Source: Sipunculus nudus
Taxonomy: Eukaryota; Annelida; Sipuncula; Golfingiida; Sipunculidae
Assembly (NCBI GenBank): GCA_026874595.1
Contig: CM049317.1
Span: forward strand, 32,972,901-33,036,900
DNA length: 64,000 nucleotides
Direction of reading: 5' to 3'
The position numbers were made by a program, and so were the translations under genes. Numbering within the stretch: the first letter of the stretch is position 1; each line of letters opens with the position of its first letter. Under the pieces are notes generated by a model, which did no database searches, was not told the origin of the DNA, and saw nothing but the letters and a program-made list of their open reading frames with translations. This document shows positions 1 to 9,340 of this stretch, piece by piece.

Positions 1-517
1 GTGCTCATAGTATGCTTAGTATCCAGGCTGGTTTAGTTTCATTTTTTCATTCCGTTTTCACTTTCCAGACGATCATTTGAGGATTACTTAAAACAACTTC
101 AGTTGAACAGAACAATAGATTTATTATTAATATTGCTATTGTCTTAATTATTTTATTATTACGTTAATCATTGTATTATAAGAAAATAACATTACCTAAT
201 GCCAAGATTGTGATATAAAGCTTGAAAATGATGAAGACTTTTAGTTGTTTATATATATATTAACTAGATTATAAGTCATATAATAAATAGCGTCTACCAA
301 ATATTCTTTTCGAACAAAAAAAAAACCTTCCTGTTTGGGCATATTGCCTCACTAGAAATAGATTACTTTAAACGTTTTCAATCCTCTTGAGCAAAATCCC
401 TCAAGTCACATGTATTTCAAACATGCTTCTCACCTTGCATGAGAGGATTTAGTATATCAGTATACTAGTATGCTGTGTGTGTAAAAAAAATGAAAACAAG
501 CAGAAAACTGGGCTTAC
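1..517. other. 3' flank / next intron of THSD7-like gene
   Basis: AT-rich sequence beyond the last candidate exon. No further TSP1, membrane-helix or terminator-type signal was recognised on either strand. Confidence 0.5.
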
Positions 518-641
518 CTGTTCCAAATCAGGTCCAGAACAAGGAACATTTATAATATCCGTAGCAAGCGTAGCGTTATTGTTCACGGAAAAACCGCAAA
601 AATGTATCCCATGTTACAATTGGCAAGTACAGAGCACGTCT
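518..641 (-). pseudogene. THSD7A: Candidate next exon of THSD7-like gene; frame broken as read
   Basis: A strong donor (CAG|GTAAGC) ends at 518. From a possible acceptor after 642 (or one after 657) the expected phase reads TCSVLANCNMGYIF, resembling the small C.C..GY cysteine-rich tail after the last TSP1 module of THSD7A, but meets TGA. In the adjacent frame the rest reads SVNNNATLATD and VPCSGPDLEQ up to the donor. A one-base difference in a T run near 585-600 would be enough to explain the switch. The intron to exon 19 would be only about 67-82 bp. Either an assembly indel, an undetected splice pattern, or real decay; the exact upper boundary is not settled. Confidence 0.35.
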
Positions 642-723
642 CTGTTATCCAACAGACTCAGGAAGCGTCATCTCTATGGATATCTCAGGAATAACAAGGT
701 CTTAACAGATAGACGCGGCTTAC

Positions 724-912
724 CGTATGTCCTGAGTCCGTCGTTCCGCTGACACCACACCTCTCTGTGCTGTCCTATCCAGTCTGAGGTAGCCCAGTGA
801 AAGCTGTGACAGATCCGGGTGCTGCACGGCCTGGTTTCCATCAGTGGCCGGCACGGCTGGCCTATTATCGACGCGTGTCTGATAATAAGGCGAATCCTGG
901 TCCGTGCTCCTC
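724..912 (-). CDS. THSD7A: THSD7-like exon 19 (last TSP1 modules)
   Basis: 189 bp, acceptor TCTCCCTTAG, phase 1 to phase 1. Encodes GARTRIRLIIRH, GQPCRPLMETRPC, ICHSFHWATSDW, GQHREVWCQRNDG, LRTY. The last module lacks the WxxC cysteine, as the final THSD7A module also does, and runs straight to VWCQR.DG. A second frame is also open here but has no family features. The donor TACG|GTAAGC is strong. What follows should be a short cysteine-rich tail and then the membrane helix. Confidence 0.92.
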
Positions 913-1207
913 CTAAGGGAGAAAAATATGTACCAGTACAGATGTATATAAATCGATGGACCTGAAGCCCGTGACATATGGGCCTTTATGGTTTGGGTCC
1001 TTAGCTAATTGTAAACCATCCCAGCACCTGGGCATCCAGTTCATGGCCATTGGCGAGGTCTGCAATAATATTTTCTTCCGTATATTTTTTTTTTCTTTAT
1101 TCTTGGTCCTAGCCGCCGGGTGCATGGCATTATTTTCAGTTGGGAATTCTATATGATATCAGTAGAAAAAAACTCATCCGAACAGTGGCGTCGTTTTATC
1201 CTCACGA

Positions 1208-1296
1208 ATGGGGGGGGGGGGGGGGATGACTCGCAGGCGTCGGGAATTGTCAGAGTTGGGACAACTATTATATATGTGTGTGTGTGTGTGTGTGTT
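1208..1296. repeat. Poly-G tract and (TG)n microsatellite
   Basis: An 18-base G run near 1209-1226 and a (TG)n run near 1274-1296 inside the 8.3 kb intron. Small ORFs spanning them are artefacts. Confidence 0.9.
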
Positions 1297-1369
1297 GATG
1301 CTAAATAGTAAATATATCCAAAATATATATCATTCCCAATGCATGTATATCAATATTGTTAACGAACTT

Positions 1370-1468
1370 GTGAGCTTATGCGATGGTGTGGCGTCGACCG
1401 TCGTCTCTGCGGTAACCCATACTGTCTCAAAAACAGCAGGAGCTAGCATCACCAAATTTTATGCAAAC
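1370..1468 (+). repeat. Inverted repeat arm A (partner 7300-7392)
   Basis: GTGAGCTTATGCGATGGTGT begins a stretch of about 95 bp whose reverse complement recurs, diverged, at 7300-7392 (ending ATAGCATAAGCTCAC). Shared blocks include the ACGACGG-rich core and the AGCAGGAGCTAGCAT / ATGCTAGTTCCTGC pair. Probably two copies of a dispersed MITE-like repeat, or the ends of one element. Confidence 0.6.
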
Positions 1469-2071
1469 AATCAGTCCTCTTAAATATTTTTCTTGCTTAT
1501 TTTTTTTGCTATCAGCATTGACCTTGATAGGGAAAAGGCTTAAAAATAAACCTTTAAATATCTTCTTCTCAAAAACTGTCCAGTCAAATTGTTAAATTAA
1601 TATTTCATAGAAATAATTCCTGAATCGATCTCTCTCAAGATTATTTGAATGATTCCAGTTCGGTCATTCTTGGCAGAGTTACAGGAAGCTGAAATTAGTA
1701 ATTTCTTTGAAAAAAGAAACATACATAAATTTAAATCGGAGCTGTCATCACCAAATTTTTTTTGTAAATGTTGGTCACATGAGTCATATTTGAAATTAAG
1801 GTACTGGTGGCGCCCCCTGCATTGACCTTTATTTTACGGGGTCATCGGTCATCAGTATATTAACCCTTAATTTCTCAGGAATAGCAGGAGTAAGTATCCC
1901 CAAAATTTTATGCAAATTTATGTCACATATCAAATGTTATTGCATTGAGCTTTTTTGTGGCGCCACCTGCAACCACTGACATTTAACGGGGTAAAAGCTT
2001 GATAACCTTTGAAATTTTTTCCCCTGAAATCATTCACCCGTGTGAAAAAAGGTGATGAAATGTCCTATGAC

Positions 2072-2705
2072 TGCCTTATCTGCGGGGATTGAGCTCAGTT
2101 TTTATAATAACGTATTATTTGATCTTCATCAGTCTAATAAACGACCATAAATGGCAATCATAATTGTGCTTGCACCTCTCTTACCTTAGGTTTTTGAGAA
2201 GTCAGCAAATGTTTATAAAACTTGTTTAAACATTATACCTAATGTATATCAGATTGCATAGGTTCGTTTTAGACCTGTAGGCCTTGTTCTGTGAATATGG
2301 GGGTCGCGGGGGGGGGGGGGGGGTGATTCGCTGATCATGTCGATGTATGATATATAATTTATATACATATATATATGCATATAATACATTAGAAACACGA
2401 AACCAATTAACATTTGTGATTGCCTGGCAAAAGGACAGGCTAAAGAGGGCAACCTATTTAATTAGCCGCCTGACTGTCCTTCCTGGGCAGTAAATTTTAC
2501 AATAAACTATCAATATTAATTGCTCAATGGTAATCGTCTGTCATATGATTGCCTTTTGTGCAGAGTTTGGGCTTAGTGTTTCTAATAACGTATTGTTCGG
2601 TCTTCATCGGTCCAATTAACGATCATTAATGGTAATCATTAGTGTGCCTGCATTTTACATATCTTAGGTTTTTGAGAAGTCAGCAAACGTTTTAAAAACT
2701 TGCTT
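2072..2705 (+). repeat. Direct duplication of about 160 bp (2072-2228 and 2538-2705)
   Basis: Both copies contain ATAACGTATT, CTTCATC, AACGA..AT.AATGG.AATCAT and TTAGGTTTTTGAGAAGTCAG in the same order. A G run and AT-rich sequence lie between them. Confidence 0.7.
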
Positions 2706-3655
2706 GATATGCCTAAAAATGTTGCTTTTAAATAAGTACATGTAGTGCAAGACTATACATTCTGCTAAACGTTATTGCTGTTCAGTATCATGAATACAAT
2801 AATCTTAGATCATAAATAAATTAATTCAAGATAACTCGTTTTTTTTATCTATTTTTATTACAAACCATGCACATTAATCAATATATTCGCCCTGCAGTAC
2901 AAAATTGTGGTAACCATTGCTTCAAAGGTTGAGACCTCTAGTATCTAAGCCTGAAAAAAAATAGCATGGTAAGAATATCCCATATACGACTACCTCAAAA
3001 TTTCGTCCACTTTACTTGGTCATAAAAGCGGTTGTAATTGTGAGGTTCTGTAGTACCAAACGAAGACACTTTAAAACAAGACTGTGTCCATACTGATTCT
3101 TTTCAGTCAAATCATGTCATGTTTTTTTAGGTTGCATCCAAGCACATTGACGTCTGGCATTTCAACAAAATGCAATGTAATTTATCAGCCAGCCTCATCA
3201 CATAGGTAATTACCATCTACCATCAGGAGAATTACTTTTCCAATTTGATGCTTCACCAAATCAAATGATTACTCAGATAGACCACAGGGCTTATAGTTAC
3301 TTCAGAGAAACCATCATAAAACCGGGACTTGAAGTGGAAATCGAAACACCCAGAGCTAGCTCTCTTGATGTCAAAACACATTTATTGCCGAACCAACCTC
3401 GTAGATAACATGGAAATTTGCTGTGTGGGACTAAAATCTTTCACTGCTAATAGAAAAGAAAACATGAATCTTCACTTATGGATATTTCGCTCAGAGACCG
3501 CTCTACTGGTCATAACCTTGAAAACAAAGGTTATGTTAAAAAATAAAACCAGTTGTAAATCTTTCATCTGTGACTGTTTCTCTAATACTAGGTCAGTGTT
3601 TGGAAACCAGCTGACAAGAAACCTTCAACAAAAATCTTCAACTCCTACTAATGAG

Positions 3656-3657
<2 letters not shown>

Positions 3658-3703
<46 letters not shown>

Positions 3704-3721
3704 CTTAACAACCTCATTTGA

Positions 3722-3775
<54 letters not shown>
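3658..3775. repeat. Two (TA)n microsatellites
   Basis: (TA)n at about 3658-3700 and 3725-3775, separated by 24 bp. Poly-Tyr/Ile ORFs over them are artefacts. Confidence 0.97.
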
Positions 3776-3777
<2 letters not shown>

Positions 3778-4260
3778 TGTATGAATAGCCGTGCTGGTTC
3801 ATTGTTTTATAGCTGGACAGGGTATACACAGAAAAGTGGAACACAACAACTGGCATATCCATCTGATTGTAACGCATTCTGATCTGCACGTGCGGTATGA
3901 CAACTTCATAAACTAGACGACCATAGGTCGAACGCTTGCCGGAAATCGGAAGTGAAACACAGACGGACAGACAGAACATATTGTCGGTTTTATATTAATG
4001 GAATGACTCTCAGGGACATTGCTGAGAATATGTGGCCTGTAAAATGACATATGAGACAAAAGAACAGGCAAGCAGACAAAGCTGACAACAAAAAACGAAC
4101 AGACAGACATACTGACTTTGTGAGACAAGATTGACACCAGATGACTTAACCTAGTTATGGGGAAGATTCAAAGGAAGAAAATGAGTTATAATTTATGTAA
4201 TTTAGATTTTTAATTTCGGAGGTATGGCGAAATAATGATATACTTGGGAGGCTCGACTGT

Positions 4261-4275
4261 AGCGCCCTCTGGCGG
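4261..4275 (-). promoter_or_regulatory. CTCF-like motif in array unit
   Basis: The minus strand reads CCGCCAGAGGGCGCT, 14 of 15 positions matching the CTCF core CCASYAGRKGGCRSY by hand comparison. Function is inferred only. Confidence 0.4.
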
Positions 4276-4591
4276 ACATATTCCGAAGACGACAAATGCG
4301 TTTCGTTTTATTAGTGTATGACATGAGATGTCCCAGTTTCAAAAGGATTCCGTCAAAGCTGTGGCCTGTAGAATGCTATATGTATGGCGTAAGAACCAGC
4401 AACCAGGCGACTTTGAGGATAACGGACAAACAGATGGACACACTGACAAAGTGACAGAAGATTGAAACCAGATGCCTTAATCAGGTTGTGGTGACGACTC
4501 AAAGGAAGAAAATAAGCTATAGTTTATGTATCTGAGGCTTTGAGTTAAGAGATATGGCCAATACATTGGTATGTGTGTGAGGGTCGTGTGC

Positions 4592-4606
4592 AGCGCCCAC
4601 TAGTGG
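4592..4606 (-). promoter_or_regulatory. CTCF-like motif in array unit
   Basis: The minus strand reads CCACTAGTGGGCGCT, 14 of 15 positions matching the CTCF core by hand. It lies 331 bp from the previous site. Confidence 0.4.
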
Positions 4607-4921
4607 CCATATCCCGATAATGAAAAATTTATTTCTAGATATTAGTGTAAGACATAAGATGTTATAGTTTCAAAGGATTCCGTCAAAACTGTGGCCTATA
4701 GAATGCTATATGTGAGACGCAAGAACCCGCAAGCAGGCGAATTTAAGGACAACTGACAAACAGACAGACACACTGACAAAGTGACTCAAGATTGAGTCCA
4801 GATGATTACTCCAGGTTATGGAGAAGACTCAAAGGAAGAAAAAAGCTACAGTTTATGTAACTGAGGTTTATAGTTTTGAAGATATTGCCGAAGCATGATA
4901 TGTTGGGAGAGGTTCGAGTTC

Positions 4922-4936
4922 AGCGCCTCCTAGCGG
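4922..4936 (-). promoter_or_regulatory. CTCF-like motif, weaker
   Basis: The minus strand reads CCGCTAGGAGGCGCT, 13 of 15 positions matching. Confidence 0.3.
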
Positions 4937-5250
4937 CCAAATCCGGAAAAATGAAAAATTGGTTTTGAGTTATTAGTGTAAGACTTAAGATGTAATAAAT
5001 TCAAAAGGATTCTTTCAAAACTGCGGCCTGTAGAATGCTATATGAGAGACCCAAGAGCAAGCAGGCGAATTTGAGGACAACTGACAAACAGACAGACACA
5101 CTGACAAAGTGACATAAGATTGAGACCAGATGACATTACTAGATCATGGAGAAGACTAAGGGAAAGAAAATAAGCCATAGTTTCTGTAATTGAGGCTTTG
5201 GGTTTTAGGGATATGGTCAATATAATGATCTGTGTGTGAGGGTCATATGC

Positions 5251-5265
5251 AGCGCCACCTAGCGG
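5251..5265 (-). promoter_or_regulatory. CTCF-like motif in array unit
   Basis: The minus strand reads CCGCTAGGTGGCGCT, 14 of 15 positions matching the core consensus. Confidence 0.4.
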
Positions 5266-5582
5266 CCATATCCGGAAAATGAAAAATATGTTTTGAGATA
5301 TTTCTGTAAAACATAATATGCATCAGTTTTCAAATGCTTTTTTTAAAAACTGTGGCCTGTAGAATGCTATTGTGAGACGCAAGAACCAGCAAGCAGGCGA
5401 ATTTCAGGACAACTGAGAAACAGCCAGACACACTGACAAAGTGACACAAGATTGAGACCAGATGACATTATTAGTTTATGGAGAAGACTCAGAGGAAAAA
5501 AATAAGCTATAGTTTATGTAATTGAGGCTTTGGGTTTTAGAGATATGGCCAATGTAATGATATATGTGTGAGGGTCGTGTGC

Positions 5583-5597
5583 AGCGCCCCCTAGCAG
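5583..5597 (-). promoter_or_regulatory. CTCF-like motif, weaker
   Basis: The minus strand reads CTGCTAGGGGGCGCT, 13 of 15 positions matching. Confidence 0.3.
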
Positions 5598-5684
5598 CCA
5601 TATTCAAAAAATGAAAAAATAATTTCGAGATACTAGTGTAGGACTAATGATATGTCAGTTTCAAAAAGATTCCTGAAATAATGT

Positions 5685-6350
5685 GGCTTTTGGCACAAGA
5701 TGAATGAAATCTCGAAATATCTCTATTCACGAGATATTTTACGAGATACTGCAAGACTTGTAATAAAATCTTGTAGTACTAGTTGAATGCTACCTGATGC
5801 AAAAAACTAGGTCTCTCTAGCTTTAAAACTGACAAAGTTAGAAAAATAAGACCCCTTAATTTCGAATATCATGACTTTTCCCCCAAAATTTGTAACCATG
5901 GTTACGGCAAATTTGAGTCAGCTACACACCAGATGACAGGCCTTGGAATGACGATTAAAATGAGCTATTGTTGAAGTAGATACGACTAATAGTCACAAAG
6001 ATATGAAGAAAAAACCGTTTTGAGAAGTTTTGATGACCTTGACCTTGACCTTTAACTTATTTTGACCAAAAACAATAGGGCACCTAGAATTTTGTTTGTC
6101 CATCAACCCTGAAAGTTTCAAGGTGATTGTGGCGAAATTGTGGCCAGGAGAGTGATGACAAACAAACAGACAGACAGACAGACAGACAAACAGACTAGAC
6201 GACCAGAGGTCGAACGCTTGCCGGAAATGGCTGGAAATAAGACAGCGAAACAAGCAGGACAAACTGTCGCTTTTCTATCAATTGAATGACTTTCAGAGCG
6301 ATTGCTGGAAAGTTTTGCATGTTGAATGACATATATCACACAACAGACCA
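5685..6350 (+). repeat. Mosaic repeat module, homologous to 8330-9215
   Basis: Ordered similarities to 8330-9215: an AAATCTC/GAGATTTT block, CTCTCTAGC..AAAACTGACA..GTTAGAA, CCCCAAAATT...AACCATGGT, a GAAGAAAAAACCGTTTT block, TGACCTTGACC runs, CCAAAAACAATAGG, and a GACAAACAAACAGAC string followed by a CTTGCCGGAAAT tail. Downstream of the main tandem array. Confidence 0.75.
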
Positions 6351-6429
6351 TGAAAGTAGACTTGGCTCAAAACAGACAGATATACTGACACACCTGAGAT
6401 AACAGACTACCAGAAAAAAGTTGGGAACG

Positions 6430-6760
6430 TAAATAGAAGCAAAATGAGCTATAGTTTTAGTAGGTAGAGTTTATAGTGTCGGAGGTATGGCCAATATATG
6501 GTAGCGGCCATATCCCAAACATTAAAAATTTCTTTTGAGACTTTAATGTAAGAAATAAGATGTTGTTCCAGTTCCAAAAGGATTCCCTCAAAACTGTGTC
6601 CTGAAAATTGCTAACTGCAAGAAGCAAGGTCCAGCAAAGCAGGCGAAATTTAGGATCACTGACAAACAGACAGACATACTCAAAAAATGACACAAGAATA
6701 AGACCAGATGACCTACTCAGATTATCGAGTAGACTCAGAGGAAGAAAATAAATCATAGTT
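6430..6760 (+). repeat. Single diverged unit of the 330-bp family
   Basis: Contains GGCCAATATATGGTAGCGGC (the CTCF-like motif is deleted to TAGCGGCCATAT), CAAAAGGATTCCCTCAAAAC, and a GCAGGCGAAATTTAGGA..CTGACAAACAGACAGACA stretch in array order. Confidence 0.75.
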
Positions 6761-7299
6761 TTCAATTGGCTACACTGCTTTTTTAAAGTTGCATTTACCC
6801 AATCTCTTCTTATAAAACTGGCAGAAACCTACCATAGAATAATTCTTGTAAAGTTTAAACCAATCAGCTTAACAGTTTCATCATAAAACAGAGTATAACC
6901 TGGAGTCTTAAATTACATTTTCCCTTGTAAAAAACAGATCAATGCAAGTGGCGCCACCAATACCTCAATTTCAGATATGACATATGAGACAAATATAGGT
7001 ATTAAATTTGGTAATGACAGCTCTAGCCGTTTCTGAGATTTTAATTTTAGTTTGCTTTTTTGGCAGATGACTAAGTTCAACCTCCTGTTTAATCTCCGAA
7101 CTGAAACCAATCGAACAAACTGGAGATAGATTGTTCAAGAGATCATTTCTTAGAAATATTGGCCTATTTGGCCGGACAGTTTCGTAGAAGAAAATTTTAA
7201 AGCTTTTTTAGCTTTTTCCCTATAAAATCTCAGTAAATGCAGAAAGCCAAAAAATAAACAAAATCCGATAGTGCTTTTCAGATGACTGTTTATTTACAA

Positions 7300-7392
7300 A
7301 AAAAAATTGGTAATGCTAGTTCCTGCCGTTTTTGAGATAACTATGGTTAACCTACAGACGACGGACGACGCTGCACCATAGCATAAGCTCAC
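7300..7392 (-). repeat. Inverted repeat arm B (partner 1370-1468)
   Basis: Diverged reverse complement of 1370-1468. It directly precedes a new run of 330-bp array units. Confidence 0.6.
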
Positions 7393-7701
7393 AGATTCGC
7401 TAATAATCTGTTTCGAGATATAACTGTAAGACATATGATTTAATAGTTTAAAAAAGATTCTTTCAAAACTGTGGCCTGTAGAATTCTATTAGTGAGACGG
7501 AAGAACAAACAAGCAGGCGAATTTGAGGACAACTGACAAACAAACAGACATACTGACAAAGGGACACAAGATGAAGACAAGATGACTTAACCAGGTCATG
7601 GGGAAGACTCAGAGGAAGAAAATAAGGTATAGTTTATGTAATTGAGGTTTCCAGTTTTGGAGATATGGCCAAATAATGATATATTGGGGATGTTCGACTG
7701 C

Positions 7702-7716
7702 AGCGCCCTCTAGTGG
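7702..7716 (-). promoter_or_regulatory. CTCF-like motif, full core match
   Basis: The minus strand reads CCACTAGAGGGCGCT, 15 of 15 positions of CCASYAGRKGGCRSY by hand comparison. The best of the eight sites. Confidence 0.45.
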
Positions 7717-8032
7717 ACATATCCTGAAGACGACAAATGCGTTTCGTGATATTAGTGAATGGCATAAGATGTTATCGTTTCAAAAGGATTCCTAAAAAAA
7801 TCTGGCTTGTTGATTGATATATGTGAGATGCAAGAAGCAGCAAGTAGGCGAATTTGAAGATAACTGACAAACAGACAGACATACTGACAAAGTAACACAA
7901 GATGGACACCAGATGACGTTACCATATTTTGCAGAAGGCCAAGAGAAAGAAAATAAGTTACTGTTTGTGTAACATAGGTTTACTCTTACGGAAATATGTC
8001 CAAAAACTGATTTGTTTGGATGTGTCTAGTGC

Positions 8033-8047
8033 AACGCCCCCTAGCAG
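8033..8047 (-). promoter_or_regulatory. Degenerate CTCF-like motif
   Basis: The minus strand reads CTGCTAGGGGGCGTT, 12 of 15 positions matching; 331 bp after the 7702 site. Confidence 0.2.
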
Positions 8048-8102
8048 CCATATCGGGAAAATGAAAAATAAGTTTTGAGATATTAGTATAATACATAAGA
8101 TG

Positions 8103-8288
8103 AAGGAACAAACCAACATGCTTTCGAAAATCGAAGATTTCCGGCAGGTAATAAAGTCTGGACTGTGCCTCCAACATGTATGATAATAGATAGGGCCCGG
8201 AAAGGCCGACACGCACCGCTGCACACGCCGGCCGCCCCCCGTAAGGACCCTGTCGCCACTTGCGGCAATTCCACGTGTCTTCGTGGTA
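8103..8288. mobile_element. GC-rich insertion of about 185 bp inside an array unit
   Basis: Interrupts the unit between ...CATAAGATG and CATCAGTCTCAAAAGGATG. It starts with a CTTTCGAAAATCGAAGATTTCC tail-type sequence also seen near 9120-9200, then a GC-rich core (GCCGACACGCACCGCTGC). ATG flanks both sides, a possible 3-bp duplication. Confidence 0.45.
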
Positions 8289-8334
8289 TGCATCAGTCTC
8301 AAAAGGATGCCTGCATATCTGTGGCCTATAGGGC

Positions 8335-9215
8335 ATGTCACCGTGAAATCGCGAAATCTCATTCGACGAGAAACGGTGCGAGATTTTGCAAGATTTTTGG
8401 TTGGATCACCGAGAACTCACCAAGGGCTACAAGATGCAAAAATTTTGACCTCTCTAGCATAAAAACTGACAGAGTTAGAAGCTGAAAACTGCATATTTTC
8501 AAAATTCAAAGGTTTTACCCCAAAAATAGAGAAATCTGGCAATAGCGCACTTTGGCACCTATGCGCAAAAGCAAGCCCATGGACCCTAGTTTAAGGTGCT
8601 GTGATGGAAATGGCCCACTGTTTAATAGTTCTGGAGGTATAGCACCAAAACAAATTTTCATGTTTTTTTCATCTGCAACGCCCCCTGGCGGCCATTTCCA
8701 AAATCTGAAAAACCCGTTTCGAGATATTCTTATGTTACATAAAATATCTCAGAATCAGTAAAATTGCTGCAAAATTGAAAAATATCACGAAATTCCATGA
8801 TTTCTCCCCAAAATTGCGTAACCATGGTAACAGCGAAATGAGGCAATTTTGCAGTGTTGGAAGTGGCCATGCAGTGGCAAATAAAACGGGCTACAGATTA
8901 GGTGCCTACGGCTATTTTTGACGAAGGTATGAAGAAAAAACCGTTTTTGAGCTTTTTGGTGACCCTGACCTTGACCCTTGACCGATCATGACCAAAAACA
9001 ATAGGCTCCGAGAAGAACCGATTATACACTCTATCTATAAGTTTCAGGACGATTGGTGCAAAATTGTGGCCTGTAGAGCGGGGACATACAGACAAACAAA
9101 CAAACGGAACTGATCAACATACTTGTCGAAATCTCTGATTCCGGCAAGCAACAAACAGACATACGCAACTGACCAATATGCTTGCCGAAATCTTTGATTC
9201 CGGCAAGCAACAAAC
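8335..9215 (+). repeat. Mosaic repeat module, homologous to 5685-6260
   Basis: Second copy of the module at 5685, with an additional segment around 8540-8760 that contains its own CTCF-like site. It ends in two near-identical 65-bp copies (9110-9150 and 9170-9215) of a GATTCCGGCAAGCAACAAAC tail. Confidence 0.7.
8677..8691 (-). promoter_or_regulatory. CTCF-like motif, weaker
   Basis: The minus strand reads CCGCCAGGGGGCGTT, 13 of 15 positions matching. Confidence 0.3.
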
Positions 9216-9240
9216 GGGAAGGTTTATTGAAAAAGTTTAC

Positions 9241-9340
9241 CTGTGGATTCCTGACCGCATGGCTTGTGACATGGTCCCCATGGCAACCACTCCGACACCA
9301 CGCAGTCTCCGGGGCACTTTATGTAACAAGCTTCTTTGAG
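9241..9340 (-). CDS. THSD7A: THSD7-like exon 18 (SEWLPWGPC half module)
   Basis: 100 bp, acceptor ATTTTATAG, entry phase 0, exit phase 1. Encodes LKEACYIKCPGDCVVSEW and LPWGPCHKPCGQEST. This is the PGDC end of one module and the WxxWxxC start of the last WSxWS-type module. The donor ACAG|GTAAAC is good. It joins across 8.3 kb to exon 724-912 as Gly followed by GARTRIRLI, the expected basic TSP1 strand. Confidence 0.94.

Larger units (their letters stand above)
3990..5700 (+). repeat. Tandem array of about 330-bp units with CTCF-like motifs
   Basis: The phrase GTGGCCTGTAGAATGCTATA or a close variant recurs at 4361, 4691, 5023, 5352 and (diverged) 5683, a period of 329-332 bp. Each unit contains, in order: GTGGCCTGTAGAATGC; a GCAAGCAGGCGAATTT block; CTGACAAACAGACAGACA; GACACAAGATTGAGACCAGA; GAGAAGACTCAAAGGAAGAA; an ATATGGCCAATA block; AGCGCCMYCTAGYGGCCATA; and AGTTTCAAAAGGATTC. 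No coding potential. It lies in the THSD7-like intron. Confidence 0.93.
7420..8340 (+). repeat. Second run of 330-bp units, one interrupted
   Basis: GTGGCCTGTAGAATTCTA at 7471, a diverged copy at 7802 (331 bp on) and GTGGCCTATAG at 8321. The last interval is stretched to 519 bp by a GC-richer insertion of about 185 bp at 8103-8288. Confidence 0.85.

Noticed and set aside
642-723. Selenocysteine reading of the in-frame TGA codons near the 3' end
   Set aside because: No SECIS-like structure was identified, family members have no selenocysteine, and a frame change is also needed.
720-977. Alternative open frame through exon 724-912
   Set aside because: It lacks cysteines and family motifs; the frame chosen gives TSP1 features and agrees in phase with exon 9241-9340.
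3638-3979. ORFs of poly-Tyr/Ile over (TA)n on both strands, also 24602-24784 and 30484-30825
   Set aside because: They are translations of simple repeats; no coding signal beyond the repeat.
4000-5700. CRISPR-like array
   Set aside because: Regular spacing, but 330-bp whole-unit repeats without short direct repeats and unique spacers, in a eukaryotic intron.
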